Source: JAXHUH01 sp034211175 (GTDB taxonomy: Bacteria > Actinomycetota > Acidimicrobiia > Acidimicrobiales > CAIXPF01). From it: a stretch of 15,368 nucleotides of DNA. A program made the position numbers and the translations under genes. A model generated the notes under the pieces. It worked only from the letters and a program-made list of their open reading frames with translations, was not told the DNA's origin and did no database searches. The stretch lies in NCBI GenBank assembly GCA_034211175.1, contig JAXHUH010000116.1:1-15368 (forward strand), given 5' to 3'. This document shows, one piece after another, positions 1 to 7,836 of this stretch (position 1 is the stretch's first letter; every line of letters starts with the position of its first letter).

Positions 1-1
1 G

Positions 2-1654
2 GGCCGCCGCGTCGCCTTGGGGGCGACGCTCGCCCGGAACCCGACGTTCTCGTTGCTCAGCGTGCTCGACGCCGAGGGCGAGGAGCGACTCAGGATCGCT
101 CGGGCCGGACCGGACCGGACGACCGATCCACCACCGGTGATCCCCGAGCTGGTCGGAATGGACGCCGGCACCGTCGAGATCGTGGCCCTCGGTGTGGACG
201 AGACGAGCGGCTTCCCGTCGCTGGACGTGATCGTGCGCGCCCCGCTCGACGATCCCGGCACCGTCGCCGTCCGGGCGGAGATCGTGCTCGCCCGGGCATG
301 GGAGCAGTTGGCGCTGCGCGACACCGTTGACGCGGCCGTCGTGTACCTCATCGATCGGAACGGGCGCATCGTGGCCCATCCCAACCCGTCCCTGGCGCTC
401 GAGGGTCGCACCCGAGCGGTGCCCGAGGACCAGGGGTTCGGCCAAGGGCTCATCGGCGAGGCCCTTGTCACGTTCGAGCCGATCGAGATCGGCAACCGCA
501 CGCTGGTCGCCGTCGTCGAACGGCCGACCGCCGACGTGCTCGGTGCGTTCCGCTCCGCGCTGTGGACCCGCGTCGCCGCCGTGGTCGTGGCCCTGGTGGC
601 GAGCGCGATCGTCGGCGTCTACGCGGCCCGCCGCATCACCGAGCCGATCGAGTCGCTGGCCGCGACCGCCGCCCGCCTCTCCGGCGGCGACCTGACCGCC
701 CGAGCCCACCTCCACCGCGACGACGAGATCGGCCTGCTCGGGGACACGTTCGACGACATGGCCACCGAGCTCGGCCGCACGATCGGCGATCTCGAGGCCG
801 AGGTGGAACGCCGCACCGAGCGCCTACGACGCAGCAACGAGGACCTCGAGCGCTTCGCCACGGTCGCCGCCCACGACCTGCGTGAACCACTGCGGAAGGT
901 CGAGCTGTTCGCCGACCGCCTCACGCTCAGCGTCGGCGACGACCTGCCGCCCGACGCGGCGCACGCCCTCTCCCGCATGGTGGCCGCGGTGACCCGCATG
1001 CGAGACATGGTCGACGACCTGCTCGAGCTGTCGACGATCAGGCGCGGCGACGACACGGCGCTGCACCCGGTCCCGCTCGGCGACGTCGTGCGGGAGGCGC
1101 TCGACGAGATCGACGAGAGCGTCACCGAGGCGGGCGCCGCGGTGTCGGTCGATGTCCTTCCGACGGTGATCGGCAACCGGATCCAGCTCCGACGCCTGTT
1201 CGTGAACCTGCTGGAGAACGCCGTGAAGTACGCGAGGCCCGGCATCGCCCCGGTCGTCGCGGTGACGGCGACCGCACGAGCGGGCGCACCGCCGACGGTG
1301 GTGATCACGGTGGCCGACAACGGGATCGGCATCGGTGACGAGCACCGAGAGCGCATCTTCGAGATCTTCCGACGCCTGCACTCCCAGGACGCCTACCCAG
1401 GGACGGGCATTGGGCTCAGCATCTGCCGCCGCATCGTCGAACAACACGGCGGTACCATCACCGCGAGAGCGGGTCGCGACGTCGGCTCGGCCTTCGACGT
1501 GACGCTGCCCGCAGGTCGGGCCGCCACGAGCGAGGGGCGGCACAGCGACCGGCTCGTGGCCACGGCCGGCGAACCGGCCGCGGTGGGGGACCAGAAGAGG
1601 AGCCCGAGTGCCGAACCCGATGCGGCTGCGCATCGTCATGGCCGACGACGATGA
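2..1654 (+). CDS. Membrane sensor histidine kinase (dCache-HAMP-HisKA-HATPase), 5' truncated
   Basis: The reading frame is open to the left edge, so the true start and the first membrane helix lie outside; the TTG at 17 is probably internal. Counting from that TTG, residues 1-175 look like the membrane-distal part of an extracytoplasmic dCache sensor, with the family-typical stretch LIDRNGRIVAHPNPSL near 112. A membrane helix lies at about 181-203, then HAMP (205-258), a short coiled coil, and a HisKA box AAHDLREPLRKV with phospho-acceptor His286. The HATPase domain has an N box (NLLENAVKYA), a G1 box (DNGIGIG) and a G2 box (GTGIGLSICRRI). The protein should sense an external ligand and phosphorylate the downstream regulator, whose gene it overlaps by 47 nt in another frame. 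The last 45 residues are low-complexity and lie after the kinase domain. The ligand cannot be named. Confidence 0.93.
   Translation, partial: GRRVALGATLARNPTFSLLSVLDAEGEERLRIARAGPDRTTDPPPVIPELVGMDAGTVEIVALGVDETSGFPSLDVIVRAPLDDPGTVAVRAEIVLARAWEQLALRDTVDAAVVYLIDRNGRIVAHPNPSLALEGRTRAVPEDQGFGQGLIGEALVTFEPIEIGNRTLVAVVERPTADVLGAFRSALWTRVAAVVVALVASAIVGVYAARRITEPIESLAATAARLSGGDLTARAHLHRDDEIGLLGDTFDDMATELGRTIGDLEAEVERRTERLRRSNEDLERFATVAAHDLREPLRKVELFADRLTLSVGDDLPPDAAHALSRMVAAVTRMRDMVDDLLELSTIRRGDDTALHPVPLGDVVREALDEIDESVTEAGAAVSVDVLPTVIGNRIQLRRLFVNLLENAVKYARPGIAPVVAVTATARAGAPPTVVITVADNGIGIGDEHRERIFEIFRRLHSQDAYPGTGIGLSICRRIVEQHGGTITARAGRDVGSAFDVTLPAGRAATSEGRHSDRLVATAGEPAAVGDQKRSPSAEPDAAAHRHGRRR
1596..1602 (+). 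promoter_or_regulatory. Ribosome binding site of the response regulator
   Basis: AGAGGAG lies 5 nt before the GTG at 1608, inside the end of the kinase gene. It supports that GTG as the start, ahead of the in-frame ATG four codons later (1620). Confidence 0.7.
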
Positions 1655-2045
1655 GGACGACGTCTTCCTCACCGAGCGCGCGCTGGCGGCGACCGAGCTC
1701 CCGTGTGACTTCCGGGCCGTGCCCGACGGCGCCGCCCTGCTCCAGCACCTGCGCTCCGACGGGGGCCGCAACGGTGAACGTCCCCACCTGATCCTGCTCG
1801 ACCTCAACATGCCGAAGATGACCGGGCACGAGGCCCTCCGGGAGCTGAAGGCCGACGAGGACCTGCGCACCATCCCGGTGGTGGTGCTGACGACGTCGCA
1901 CATGCCCGCCGACGTGCAGGCGTCCTACGACGCCGGGGCGGCCAGCTACGTGTGCAAGCCGGTCAGCTACGAGAAGCTGGTCGACTTCTACCGGACGCTC
2001 CACCACTGGTGGGGCGATCTGGCCGAGCTGCCCGGACACGACTGA
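1608..2045 (+). CDS. Single-domain response regulator (Rcp1-like receiver)
   Basis: A 145-residue receiver domain with no output domain. The acidic pocket is DDDEDD (residues 14-19), the phospho-acceptor Asp is in LLDLNMPKMTG, the conserved Thr is in VVLTTS, and the Lys is in CKPVS. The acid-rich start and the LLDLNMP motif are typical of Rcp1-type regulators that pair with phytochrome-like or HisKA kinases and act through protein contact or phosphorelay, not DNA binding. The GTG start has a good ribosome binding site. The 47-nt overlap with the kinase gene implies translational coupling and makes that kinase the likely phosphodonor. A downstream phosphotransfer protein or output partner is not in the window. 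Confidence 0.93.
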   Translation: MPNPMRLRIVMADDDEDDVFLTERALAATELPCDFRAVPDGAALLQHLRSDGGRNGERPHLILLDLNMPKMTGHEALRELKADEDLRTIPVVVLTTSHMPADVQASYDAGAASYVCKPVSYEKLVDFYRTLHHWWGDLAELPGHD

Positions 2046-2079
2046 CCGCGCCGCCGACCGCGTACGGCCGACGGCGCGG
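2046..2079. terminator. GC-rich hairpin between convergent genes
   Basis: An inverted repeat starts at the first base after the regulator stop codon. The arms 2046-2060 and 2065-2079 pair at 13 of 15 positions around the loop CGTA; the outer 8 bp (CCGCGCCG / CGGCGCGG) are perfect. There is no T-tract. It sits between the regulator and the convergent small gene, so it may serve both strands. Confidence 0.5.
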
Positions 2080-2099
2080 GGAGCGCCCGGCGGAGCCGG

Positions 2100-2285
2100 T
2101 CAGCCCTTCTCGCCGTCGATGCGGTCGACCTGCTCGTCGATCTGGCCCTCGACGCCGCCGGGAACGTCGTGACCGGAGCGCTTCTCGGCCTCCGCGATGC
2201 CCTTGTCGACGCCCTGCTCGGCGTAGCCCTCGGCCTTCTCCCGGTTCGACTTGCTGCCGACGGCGTCCTTGATCTTGTCGAACAT
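2100..2285 (-). CDS. MT0933/Rv0909-like antitoxin-family small protein
   Basis: A 61-residue, highly charged, probably helical protein beginning MFDKIKDAVG and containing EGYAEQGVDKGIAEAEK. It resembles the MT0933-like antitoxin family (PF14013), whose Mycobacterium member Rv0909 is paired with an SRPBCC-fold toxin. It also looks superficially like CsbD-type stress proteins. No toxin gene is adjacent: one neighbour is the response regulator, the other the divergent DUF2207 gene. A GTG two codons upstream (2291) is an alternative start and lies 6 nt after GGGGA, so the protein may have two more residues. Longer versions of this frame lack support. The family call is from sequence resemblance only. 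Confidence 0.65.
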   Translation of the reverse strand: MFDKIKDAVGSKSNREKAEGYAEQGVDKGIAEAEKRSGHDVPGGVEGQIDEQVDRIDGEKG

Positions 2286-2396
2286 GCCCACGATGGGTCC
2301 CCGATTCTCGGTGTATGGGTGCCCCGACAGCATGACCACCACGCTCCGCCACGTAAAGGACCGCGGGCCGTGAGCACACGCGTCCCGGCCCGATGA

Positions 2397-2408
2397 CGCG
2401 ACGTCGCG
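2397..2408. repeat. 12-bp perfect palindrome in a divergent promoter region
   Basis: CGCGACGTCGCG is its own reverse complement. Nine bases of it (GCGACGTCG) recur directly at 2435-2443, spanning the start codon of the DUF2207 gene. The placement around the -10-like TAGGTT would suit an operator, but GACGTC words are common in this genome, so this is tentative. Confidence 0.3.
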
Positions 2409-2428
2409 GCTGGTCCGGCGGAGCCGAG

Positions 2429-2434
2429 TAGGTT
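2429..2434 (+). promoter_or_regulatory. Candidate -10 box of the DUF2207 gene (leaderless)
   Basis: TAGGTT lies 8 nt before the GTG at 2443, with no Shine-Dalgarno sequence in that gap. A transcript starting at or near the GTG would be leaderless. No convincing -35 box is visible. Confidence 0.4.
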
Positions 2435-2442
2435 GCGACGTC

Positions 2443-4227
2443 GTGGTTGCGCGGTTGATCGGTTGGACCTTCGGAGCGCTGATCGCCGGCATCGTGGCCG
2501 CGGTCGGCTGGTTCGTCGCGACGTCGGAGGGCGAGTCGATCCAGGCGTTCCACACGCAGGCCGTCATCGACGCCGACGGCACCGCGTCGGTCACGGAGAC
2601 GATCGACTACGACTTCGGCACCAACGACCGCCGCGGGATCATCCGAGCGCTCCCGGTCAGCGGTCGCACCGCCGAGGGAGTCCGGATCGAAACGCCGGTC
2701 GTTGACGTGACGGTGTCGTCGCCCGACGCACCGGATGACGTCCAGACCACGCCCCTCGGCAACGACCTGCAGGTGAGGATCGGCAATCCCAACATCACGA
2801 TCAGCGGCCTGCATCGATATGTGGTCTCCTACGACCGGGCCGACGTCGTCGACGTCTGGGACGAGCAACGCGGCCCGGGCATTGATCTGACGTTCGCCGG
2901 ACACGAGGCCGGCGTCGACGTCGACGAGGCGACGGTCGACCTCAGCGCGCCCTTCGAGCTCGTCGACGTCGAGTGCATCGTGGACACGCGCTCGGGGCCG
3001 ACCTCGTGCGACGGCCTCGAGCAGCCCAGCGCCGGCCGTATCGTCGCCACCGGAGGCCCCCTCGAGGACCAGGCCGTCCTCGTCATCCGAGCCACGGCAG
3101 GCGCGCCGACCGACGTCGCCGGCACCGACCCGGCACCGCCACCACCCGAGGACGGACCGGGCCGCGAGCCGATCGAGGCTGCCGGCGCCGGCCTGTTGGG
3201 CATGATCGGCTTCGGAGTCGCCGCGACGCCTGTTCGCCGGACGCTCACCCGTGCGGGAAGGGAGCGAGTGCGGGTAGGTGCCGGCGGCGCGGCGGACGCT
3301 GCGTACGCCGGCGAGGGTGACGAGCAGCTGATGACCGAGGACGAACTCGCAGAGCTGGTCACCGTCCAGTTCGCACCACCGAAGGGCCTACGCCCCGAGC
3401 AGGGCGGCATGGTGCTCGACGAGGCCCCGAAGTCCGATCACGTCGCCGCGTGGCTCCTCCAACTCGTCGCCGACGGATGGATCGATCTCGACGAGCGGGG
3501 CGGCACGACCTACCTCACGTGGAAGGGCGAGGCCGAGGGATCGCCACCGGAGGCGCTCCTCGAGCTGTTCGCCACCCGCAACGAGGTTGCGCTCGGCAAG
3601 TACGACAAGAACGTCAAGAAGGCCTCGGACCAGGTCACCCAGTCGCTTCGCACCTGGCAGCGTCACTCGGGACTCTGGGCCCACGAGGACGGCCGGCGCA
3701 TGGGCTGCCTCGTCGCGGCGCTCGGCGTGCCGCTGATCGGCGCAACCCTTCTCGCCTGGCTCATAGCAGCCGTGGGGAGCGCGACATTCGGGGTGTTCAT
3801 CATCGCCGGGGCGCTCCTGACGGGCCTACTTCTCGGATGGCTCGGCGCCACCGCGCTGACCTGGAGCGAGCTGCGAGTGCGCACCCCCGAGGGTTCCGCC
3901 GCATGGATCCAGCTCCAGGGGTTCAAGCACTTCATCGAGGAGTCCGAAGGTGAGCACGCCCGGTGGGCTGCCGAGCAGGGCCTGCTCCGCCAGTACTCGG
4001 CTTGGGCGATGGCGTTCGGCGAGCTCGACCGCTGGCGGCTCGCGATCGAGCGCTCCGACATCCCCTCGGCGCACTCGGACATCGTGTACCTCGCAGCCCT
4101 GAGCTCGTTCAACAGCTCGTTCTCCACGGCGGCCACGCCGCCGTCGAGCTCCGGTGGTGGCGGCGGTGGCGGCGGCTTCGGTGGTGGCGGCAGCGGCGTC
4201 GGCGGGGGCAGCACCGGATCCTGGTGA
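2443..4227 (+). CDS. DUF2207 domain-containing membrane protein
   Basis: A 594-residue protein with the DUF2207 layout. There is an N-terminal helix (about 5-26) and an extracytoplasmic beta-rich domain (about 30-220) containing the typical stretch AVIDADGTASVTETIDYDFG. A second helix follows near 246-262, then a cytoplasmic segment with a winged-helix-like part near 325-400, two close helices at about 420-475, and a soluble tail ending in a Gly-rich low-complexity run (about 569-594), which is usual for the family. The molecular function is unknown; family members are taken to be cell-envelope proteins. The GTG start follows a -10-like hexamer by 8 nt. It is divergent from the small antitoxin-like gene and ends 9 nt from the convergent binding-protein gene. 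Confidence 0.9.
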   Translation: MVARLIGWTFGALIAGIVAAVGWFVATSEGESIQAFHTQAVIDADGTASVTETIDYDFGTNDRRGIIRALPVSGRTAEGVRIETPVVDVTVSSPDAPDDVQTTPLGNDLQVRIGNPNITISGLHRYVVSYDRADVVDVWDEQRGPGIDLTFAGHEAGVDVDEATVDLSAPFELVDVECIVDTRSGPTSCDGLEQPSAGRIVATGGPLEDQAVLVIRATAGAPTDVAGTDPAPPPPEDGPGREPIEAAGAGLLGMIGFGVAATPVRRTLTRAGRERVRVGAGGAADAAYAGEGDEQLMTEDELAELVTVQFAPPKGLRPEQGGMVLDEAPKSDHVAAWLLQLVADGWIDLDERGGTTYLTWKGEAEGSPPEALLELFATRNEVALGKYDKNVKKASDQVTQSLRTWQRHSGLWAHEDGRRMGCLVAALGVPLIGATLLAWLIAAVGSATFGVFIIAGALLTGLLLGWLGATALTWSELRVRTPEGSAAWIQLQGFKHFIEESEGEHARWAAEQGLLRQYSAWAMAFGELDRWRLAIERSDIPSAHSDIVYLAALSSFNSSFSTAATPPSSSGGGGGGGGFGGGGSGVGGGSTGSW

Positions 4228-4228
4228 G

Positions 4229-4246
4229 CGCCGGTCTCAACCGGCG
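4229..4246. terminator. Short bidirectional hairpin at a convergent gene junction
   Basis: The arms CGCCGGT (4229-4235) and ACCGGCG (4240-4246) pair perfectly around a 4-nt loop. The hairpin begins 1 nt after the DUF2207 stop codon, and the stop codon of the opposing binding-protein gene (4237-4239) lies in the loop. There is no T-tract. Confidence 0.45.
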
Positions 4247-5715
4247 GGATCGAGCATCCGGAGGGATCGTGGCCCCGTCGATGCCGCCGGGTCCGGGGCG
4301 ATGATCGTCGCCAGCTCCGGCGCCTCGGGACGACCGGTCCACTGACCGGCGCCGACCGGGGTCGCGGCGACGCCGGGGGCCGGGCCGTCGGCGAACGACA
4401 CCGGCCCGAGGACCGTCGCCAGGCGAACGTCGTCGATGGCGGCCACCAGGTCTGCCGGGGGCCCCGGCCGACCGAGACGGCGCCAGGCCTCGACGACGAC
4501 CTCGAACGCGGCGTGCAGCGGCCCCAGGGTCTGGGTCGACGGTGACCCGCCGGCCCGGACGTGGGCGCGCCCGAGGCGGCTGGCCGACGCCCCGGTGAGC
4601 GACGAGCGCGTCCCGGTCGTCGGGCTCCACCACAGCTCGGTGCTCAGCCCCACCCCGGACCGGCCGGCGCCGAACGGCGGCCGGTGGCGAGCGGCGACGT
4701 CCTCGGCGACAGGCGAGGCACTGGCCACGGCGTCGACCTCGCCACGGCTGCCCCCGTCGGCCGGGCCGGACTCTGCCGACTCGACCGACTCGACCGGCCC
4801 GGCGAGGTCGGCGACGGTCGCGGCCGACAGCGTCGCCGGCGCCACGGAGACGGCGGCCGGCGCGAAGCCGGCGGCACCCGTCTGACGCCAGAACGCGGCG
4901 AAGTCGGGCGGGTCGAGCGAGCCGGCGACGATGCCGGCGCCGGCGGCGGCGAACCGGGCGATGAGCGGGCCGAAGTCCGGCTCGGCCGGATCGAGATCGA
5001 CGATCGGGGCGTCACCGCCCGGCGGGGCGTCGAGCACCGAGTAGCCGTGTGCGGCGAGGGCGGCGGCGAAGCCCCGGGCCGACCCGGCGGCGCCGGCGGC
5101 GAACACCGTCGCGACCAGGGTCCCGGCCGCCGGGGCCGTCGCCCACATCGCGCACAGCGCCGCGGCGACGTCGTCGGCGCCCGGCCCGAGGTGGCGTACC
5201 CACGCCGGGCCGACCGTCGTGTCGGCCGGGTCGAGACCGAGGCCGGCGTGCACGACCTCGTAGGGCACCATCGACGTCACGCACGGGACGCCCGCCTCCT
5301 CGCACAGCGCCGCGACCGGTACGACGGTCGTGGCCGACGACGAGGCGATGATGACGTCGACACCGCGCCGGACCAGCTCCCGGGTCGCTTCCCGGGCGCC
5401 GCCGACCGTGGAGCCCGAGTCGGCGACCGGCACGTCGAGGGGGTGGACCACGCCCCCGAGGGCCAGGCCCTCGACGAGGTGGTCCCGCACGTCGTCGATG
5501 ACGACCCGGTCCCCGGCCGCCAGTGCGGACAGTGCGCCGGTGCGGGGCGCGACCACGCCGACGCGCAGCACCCGTCCGTCCGGGCCGCCCGGCCGTTCGG
5601 CGCAGGCGCCGGTCGACGCGACCAGCCCGCCGGCGACCATCCCGGCGAGGAACCGCCGACGCGACCACGTCGTGCTGCCTCGTCTCCCGAAGCCCACCGC
5701 CTGCTCCGGCCGCAA
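4237..5715 (-). CDS. ABC transporter substrate-binding protein (Leu/Ile/Val-type, Tat lipoprotein)
   Basis: A 492-residue periplasmic binding protein of the Peripla_BP_6 (HAAT) type and the last gene of the liv-like operon. A TTG at 5715 is the best start because GGGAGG lies 6 nt upstream. A twin-arginine signal follows (SRRRFLAG, residues 18-25), then a hydrophobic stretch and Cys38 in TGAC, an imperfect lipobox. The binding domain begins near 48 (LRVGVVAPRTGAL), and typical late motifs are WWSP, LGPLHAAFEVVVEAW and VLGPVSF. Between about 304 and 350 there is a low-complexity Ser/Glu/Gly/Ala-rich insertion beginning VESVES. It should deliver a small amphipathic ligand to the permeases encoded upstream; the exact ligand is not predictable. 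It is separated from livM by 112 nt, unlike the overlapping genes before it. Confidence 0.88.
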   Translation of the reverse strand: MRPEQAVGFGRRGSTTWSRRRFLAGMVAGGLVASTGACAERPGGPDGRVLRVGVVAPRTGALSALAAGDRVVIDDVRDHLVEGLALGGVVHPLDVPVADSGSTVGGAREATRELVRRGVDVIIASSSATTVVPVAALCEEAGVPCVTSMVPYEVVHAGLGLDPADTTVGPAWVRHLGPGADDVAAALCAMWATAPAAGTLVATVFAAGAAGSARGFAAALAAHGYSVLDAPPGGDAPIVDLDPAEPDFGPLIARFAAAGAGIVAGSLDPPDFAAFWRQTGAAGFAPAAVSVAPATLSAATVADLAGPVESVESAESGPADGGSRGEVDAVASASPVAEDVAARHRPPFGAGRSGVGLSTELWWSPTTGTRSSLTGASASRLGRAHVRAGGSPSTQTLGPLHAAFEVVVEAWRRLGRPGPPADLVAAIDDVRLATVLGPVSFADGPAPGVAATPVGAGQWTGRPEAPELATIIAPDPAASTGPRSLRMLDPAG

Positions 5716-5721
5716 CCGCCA

Positions 5722-5727
5722 CCTCCC
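5722..5727 (-). promoter_or_regulatory. Ribosome binding site deciding the TTG start of the binding protein
   Basis: On the minus strand, GGGAGG (within GGGAGGTGGCGG) ends 6 nt before TTG at 5715. The earlier in-frame start codons would overlap livM and lengthen the signal region well beyond the Tat motif. Confidence 0.65.
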
Positions 5728-5827
5728 GGCCGTCCCACCGACCGACCCATCGGCGGAGACGGGCGCCGATCGACCGGCTCCGGGATCGTTTCCCCCATCC
5801 GGGCGAATCGGCCGCTCCCGCGGCGGC

Positions 5828-6934
5828 TCAGCCCTCCTCGGCGTCCGGCGACGAACCGAGGCCGGAGCCACGGTGGCGGGTGAACAGCACGACCGGGCGC
5901 CACCGTCGGACGAGGCCCCACAACCCGTCCGTCGAGGTCACGGCCACGGCGATCGTGGCGATCGCGGCGAGCACGAGGAACCAGGGCCCGCCGTCGAAGA
6001 GGAGCTCGCCGAGCACGACGTAGACGAGCGCGCCGACGATCGGCCCCTCGATGGTGCCGACGCCTCCGAGCACGACGACGAACACGACCGGCACGGTCCA
6101 TGCCGTGAGGTCGAACGCCGAGGCCGGGTCGACGCCGGGGCTGCCGAGATGGGCGACGGCGCCGACGGCGCCGGCGACGGCGGCCGCCAGCACCCACACG
6201 GCGAGCCGCGTGCGCCCGGGGTCCACACCGAGGCGGGCGGCGGCCGCGGTGTCGTCGCGCATGGCGTCCAACGCGAGCCCGAGCCGGGTGCGCGACAGGA
6301 GGTACACGCCGACGACGGCACCCACACCGAGCACGAGCGCGAGCCAGTACGTCGTGGTCTCGAGCGCCTCGGCGTCGAGCTCGGTCGTGGCCACCAGCTC
6401 GCGGCCGCCGGTGCCGCCGAGGGCGTGGTTGGCGGCGACGACCGCCATCGCGGCCTGCGCGACGACGAGCGTCGCCACGGCGAAGGTCGCACCGCCCACG
6501 CGCAGGACGAGCGCGGCGACCGGCAACGACAACACGGCGGCCACGAGCGCGGCGGCGGGCACCGCGAGGAACACGTTGAGGCCGACGTCGTCGGCCGCCA
6601 CCACGAGCGTGTACGCCCCGACACCGACGAAGGCCTGCTGGCCGAGCGACACCAGGCCGGCCGACGCGGCGAGCACGTTCCACAGCTGGGCCAGCGCGAC
6701 CAACAACGCGAGGTCGACCGTCGTCTCGATCAGGCCCGTCGGCGCCCACGCGGGCAGCGTCGTCAGCAGCGCGACCACACCGGCACCGACCGCGGCGCCG
6801 ACACGACCGACGTCGGTGGGCCCGGGGCCGTCGGCGCGTGGTTCGCCACCGGTCGGTGTCGTCGGGCCCGGCCGGAACCGGGCGACGGCCCGCAGGCCGG
6901 TCGTGAGCGCGCCGGTGCCGTCGCGCCCGGTCAT
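5828..6934 (-). CDS. livM: Branched-chain amino acid-type ABC transporter permease, LivM family
   Basis: A 368-residue polytopic membrane protein. About 45 residues of polar N-terminal tail precede many hydrophobic helices. Family-typical stretches are LWNVLAASAGLVSLGQQAFVG (here with AQ before it), VGGATFAVATLVVAQAA, and the cytoplasmic coupling region around LGLALDAMRDDTAAAARLGVD (about 215-240). Near the end is GGVGTIEGPIVGALVYVVLGE. It forms the translocation pore with LivH. The ATG at 6934 overlaps the livH stop in an ATGA tetranucleotide, which fixes the start and indicates translational coupling. The symbol is by family; the substrate may differ from leucine. Confidence 0.9.
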   Translation of the reverse strand: MTGRDGTGALTTGLRAVARFRPGPTTPTGGEPRADGPGPTDVGRVGAAVGAGVVALLTTLPAWAPTGLIETTVDLALLVALAQLWNVLAASAGLVSLGQQAFVGVGAYTLVVAADDVGLNVFLAVPAAALVAAVLSLPVAALVLRVGGATFAVATLVVAQAAMAVVAANHALGGTGGRELVATTELDAEALETTTYWLALVLGVGAVVGVYLLSRTRLGLALDAMRDDTAAAARLGVDPGRTRLAVWVLAAAVAGAVGAVAHLGSPGVDPASAFDLTAWTVPVVFVVVLGGVGTIEGPIVGALVYVVLGELLFDGGPWFLVLAAIATIAVAVTSTDGLWGLVRRWRPVVLFTRHRGSGLGSSPDAEEG

Positions 6935-7836
6935 GTCGGGACCCCGGTCCGCGCGCCACGCCCGGATGCGGCCCCGGCCGTCCGGACGAGACCGGCCGGG
7001 CGCACCGCCAGCACCACGACGAACACCAGGTGGCCGGCCAGCTCGCCCCAACCGGGCGAGACCTCGGCGCCGATCGCCTGGGCGACGCCGAGCACGACGC
7101 CGCCGACCACGGCGCCCCGCCACGTACCGAGCCCACCGATGATCAACGCCTCGAAGGCGAAGATCAGCCACACCGGCCCATCCGCCGGGCCGAACGTTGC
7201 GCCCATCCCGACGAACACACCGGCGACCGCGGCGGTCGCGGCGGCGAGGCCCATCGCCCGGGCGCGCATGCGGCGCGGGTCGACCCCGAAGAGGGTGGCC
7301 GCGTCGCCGTCGTCGGCGCCGGCGCGCAGGAGCCGACCCGTCGGGGTGCGGGTGAGGAGCAGGTGGAGGAGCCCGATGAGCGCGACGGAGGCCGCGAACC
7401 GGGCCAGCGACGGCCACTCGACGGTCAGGCGCCCGGCGAGGACGACCTGCTCGCCGTCGAGCACGCCCGGATCGAGCGTGCGCTCCTCGTCGCTGTACAC
7501 CTCCACCAGGCCGTTCTGGATGATCACCGCGGCGGCGAGCGTGACGACCACCCAGCCGAGCGGGTCGACCCGAGGCATCACCCGGTCGACGACACCGAGC
7601 TGCAGCGCGTACCCGGCAGCGAACATCACCGGCACGACGAGCGCGAGGTTGAGCACCGGGTCGACGCCGGTCACGTCGCCGATCGTCCAGGCCAGGAACG
7701 TGCCGAGGAGCGCGACGTGCCCGTGGGCGAGGTCGACTGCGCCCATGACCGCGACGACGAGCGCCAGTCCGGCGGCGAGCAGCGCGTACACCCCGCCGAG
7801 GAGGGCCCCGGCCACGAAGGCGTCGACCCAGCTCAC
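6931..7836 (-). CDS. livH: Branched-chain amino acid-type ABC transporter permease, LivH family
   Basis: A 301-residue permease with about eight hydrophobic helices. It begins VSWVDAFVAGALLGGVYAL, the usual LivH opening, and includes GAVDLAHGHVALLGTFLAW, a coupling loop GADDGDAATLFGVDPRRMR (about 175-195), and a late FEALIIGGLGTWRGAVVGG motif. The GTG at 7836 is preceded by GGGGAG at 8 nt, which beats longer N-terminal versions rich in Arg and Pro. Its 3' end overlaps livM (ATGA). Its 5' end overlaps the stop codon of a 36-codon ORF (GTGA). With LivM, LivF, LivG and the binding protein it makes a complete HAAT importer. Confidence 0.9.
   Translation of the reverse strand: MSWVDAFVAGALLGGVYALLAAGLALVVAVMGAVDLAHGHVALLGTFLAWTIGDVTGVDPVLNLALVVPVMFAAGYALQLGVVDRVMPRVDPLGWVVVTLAAAVIIQNGLVEVYSDEERTLDPGVLDGEQVVLAGRLTVEWPSLARFAASVALIGLLHLLLTRTPTGRLLRAGADDGDAATLFGVDPRRMRARAMGLAAATAAVAGVFVGMGATFGPADGPVWLIFAFEALIIGGLGTWRGAVVGGVVLGVAQAIGAEVSPGWGELAGHLVFVVVLAVRPAGLVRTAGAASGRGARTGVPT

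Noticed and set aside
17..19. TTG at 17 as the start of the histidine kinase
   Set aside because: The frame is open to the window edge, no ribosome binding site precedes it, and the first membrane helix and the first part of the sensor domain would be missing.
2286..2594. A longer (164-codon) version of the antitoxin-like gene
   Set aside because: The extension runs into the DUF2207 gene and lacks family resemblance; the family-like sequence begins at MFDKIK.
4142..4224. Gly-codon repeat (GGC/GGT-rich) at the end of the DUF2207 gene as an independent repeat element
   Set aside because: It encodes the Gly-rich tail that is usual in this protein family and is explained by the gene.
5716..5871. 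A longer binding protein starting at 5871
   Set aside because: It would overlap livM by 44 nt and put 52 Arg/Pro/Gly-rich residues before the Tat signal; the TTG at 5715 has a far better ribosome binding site.
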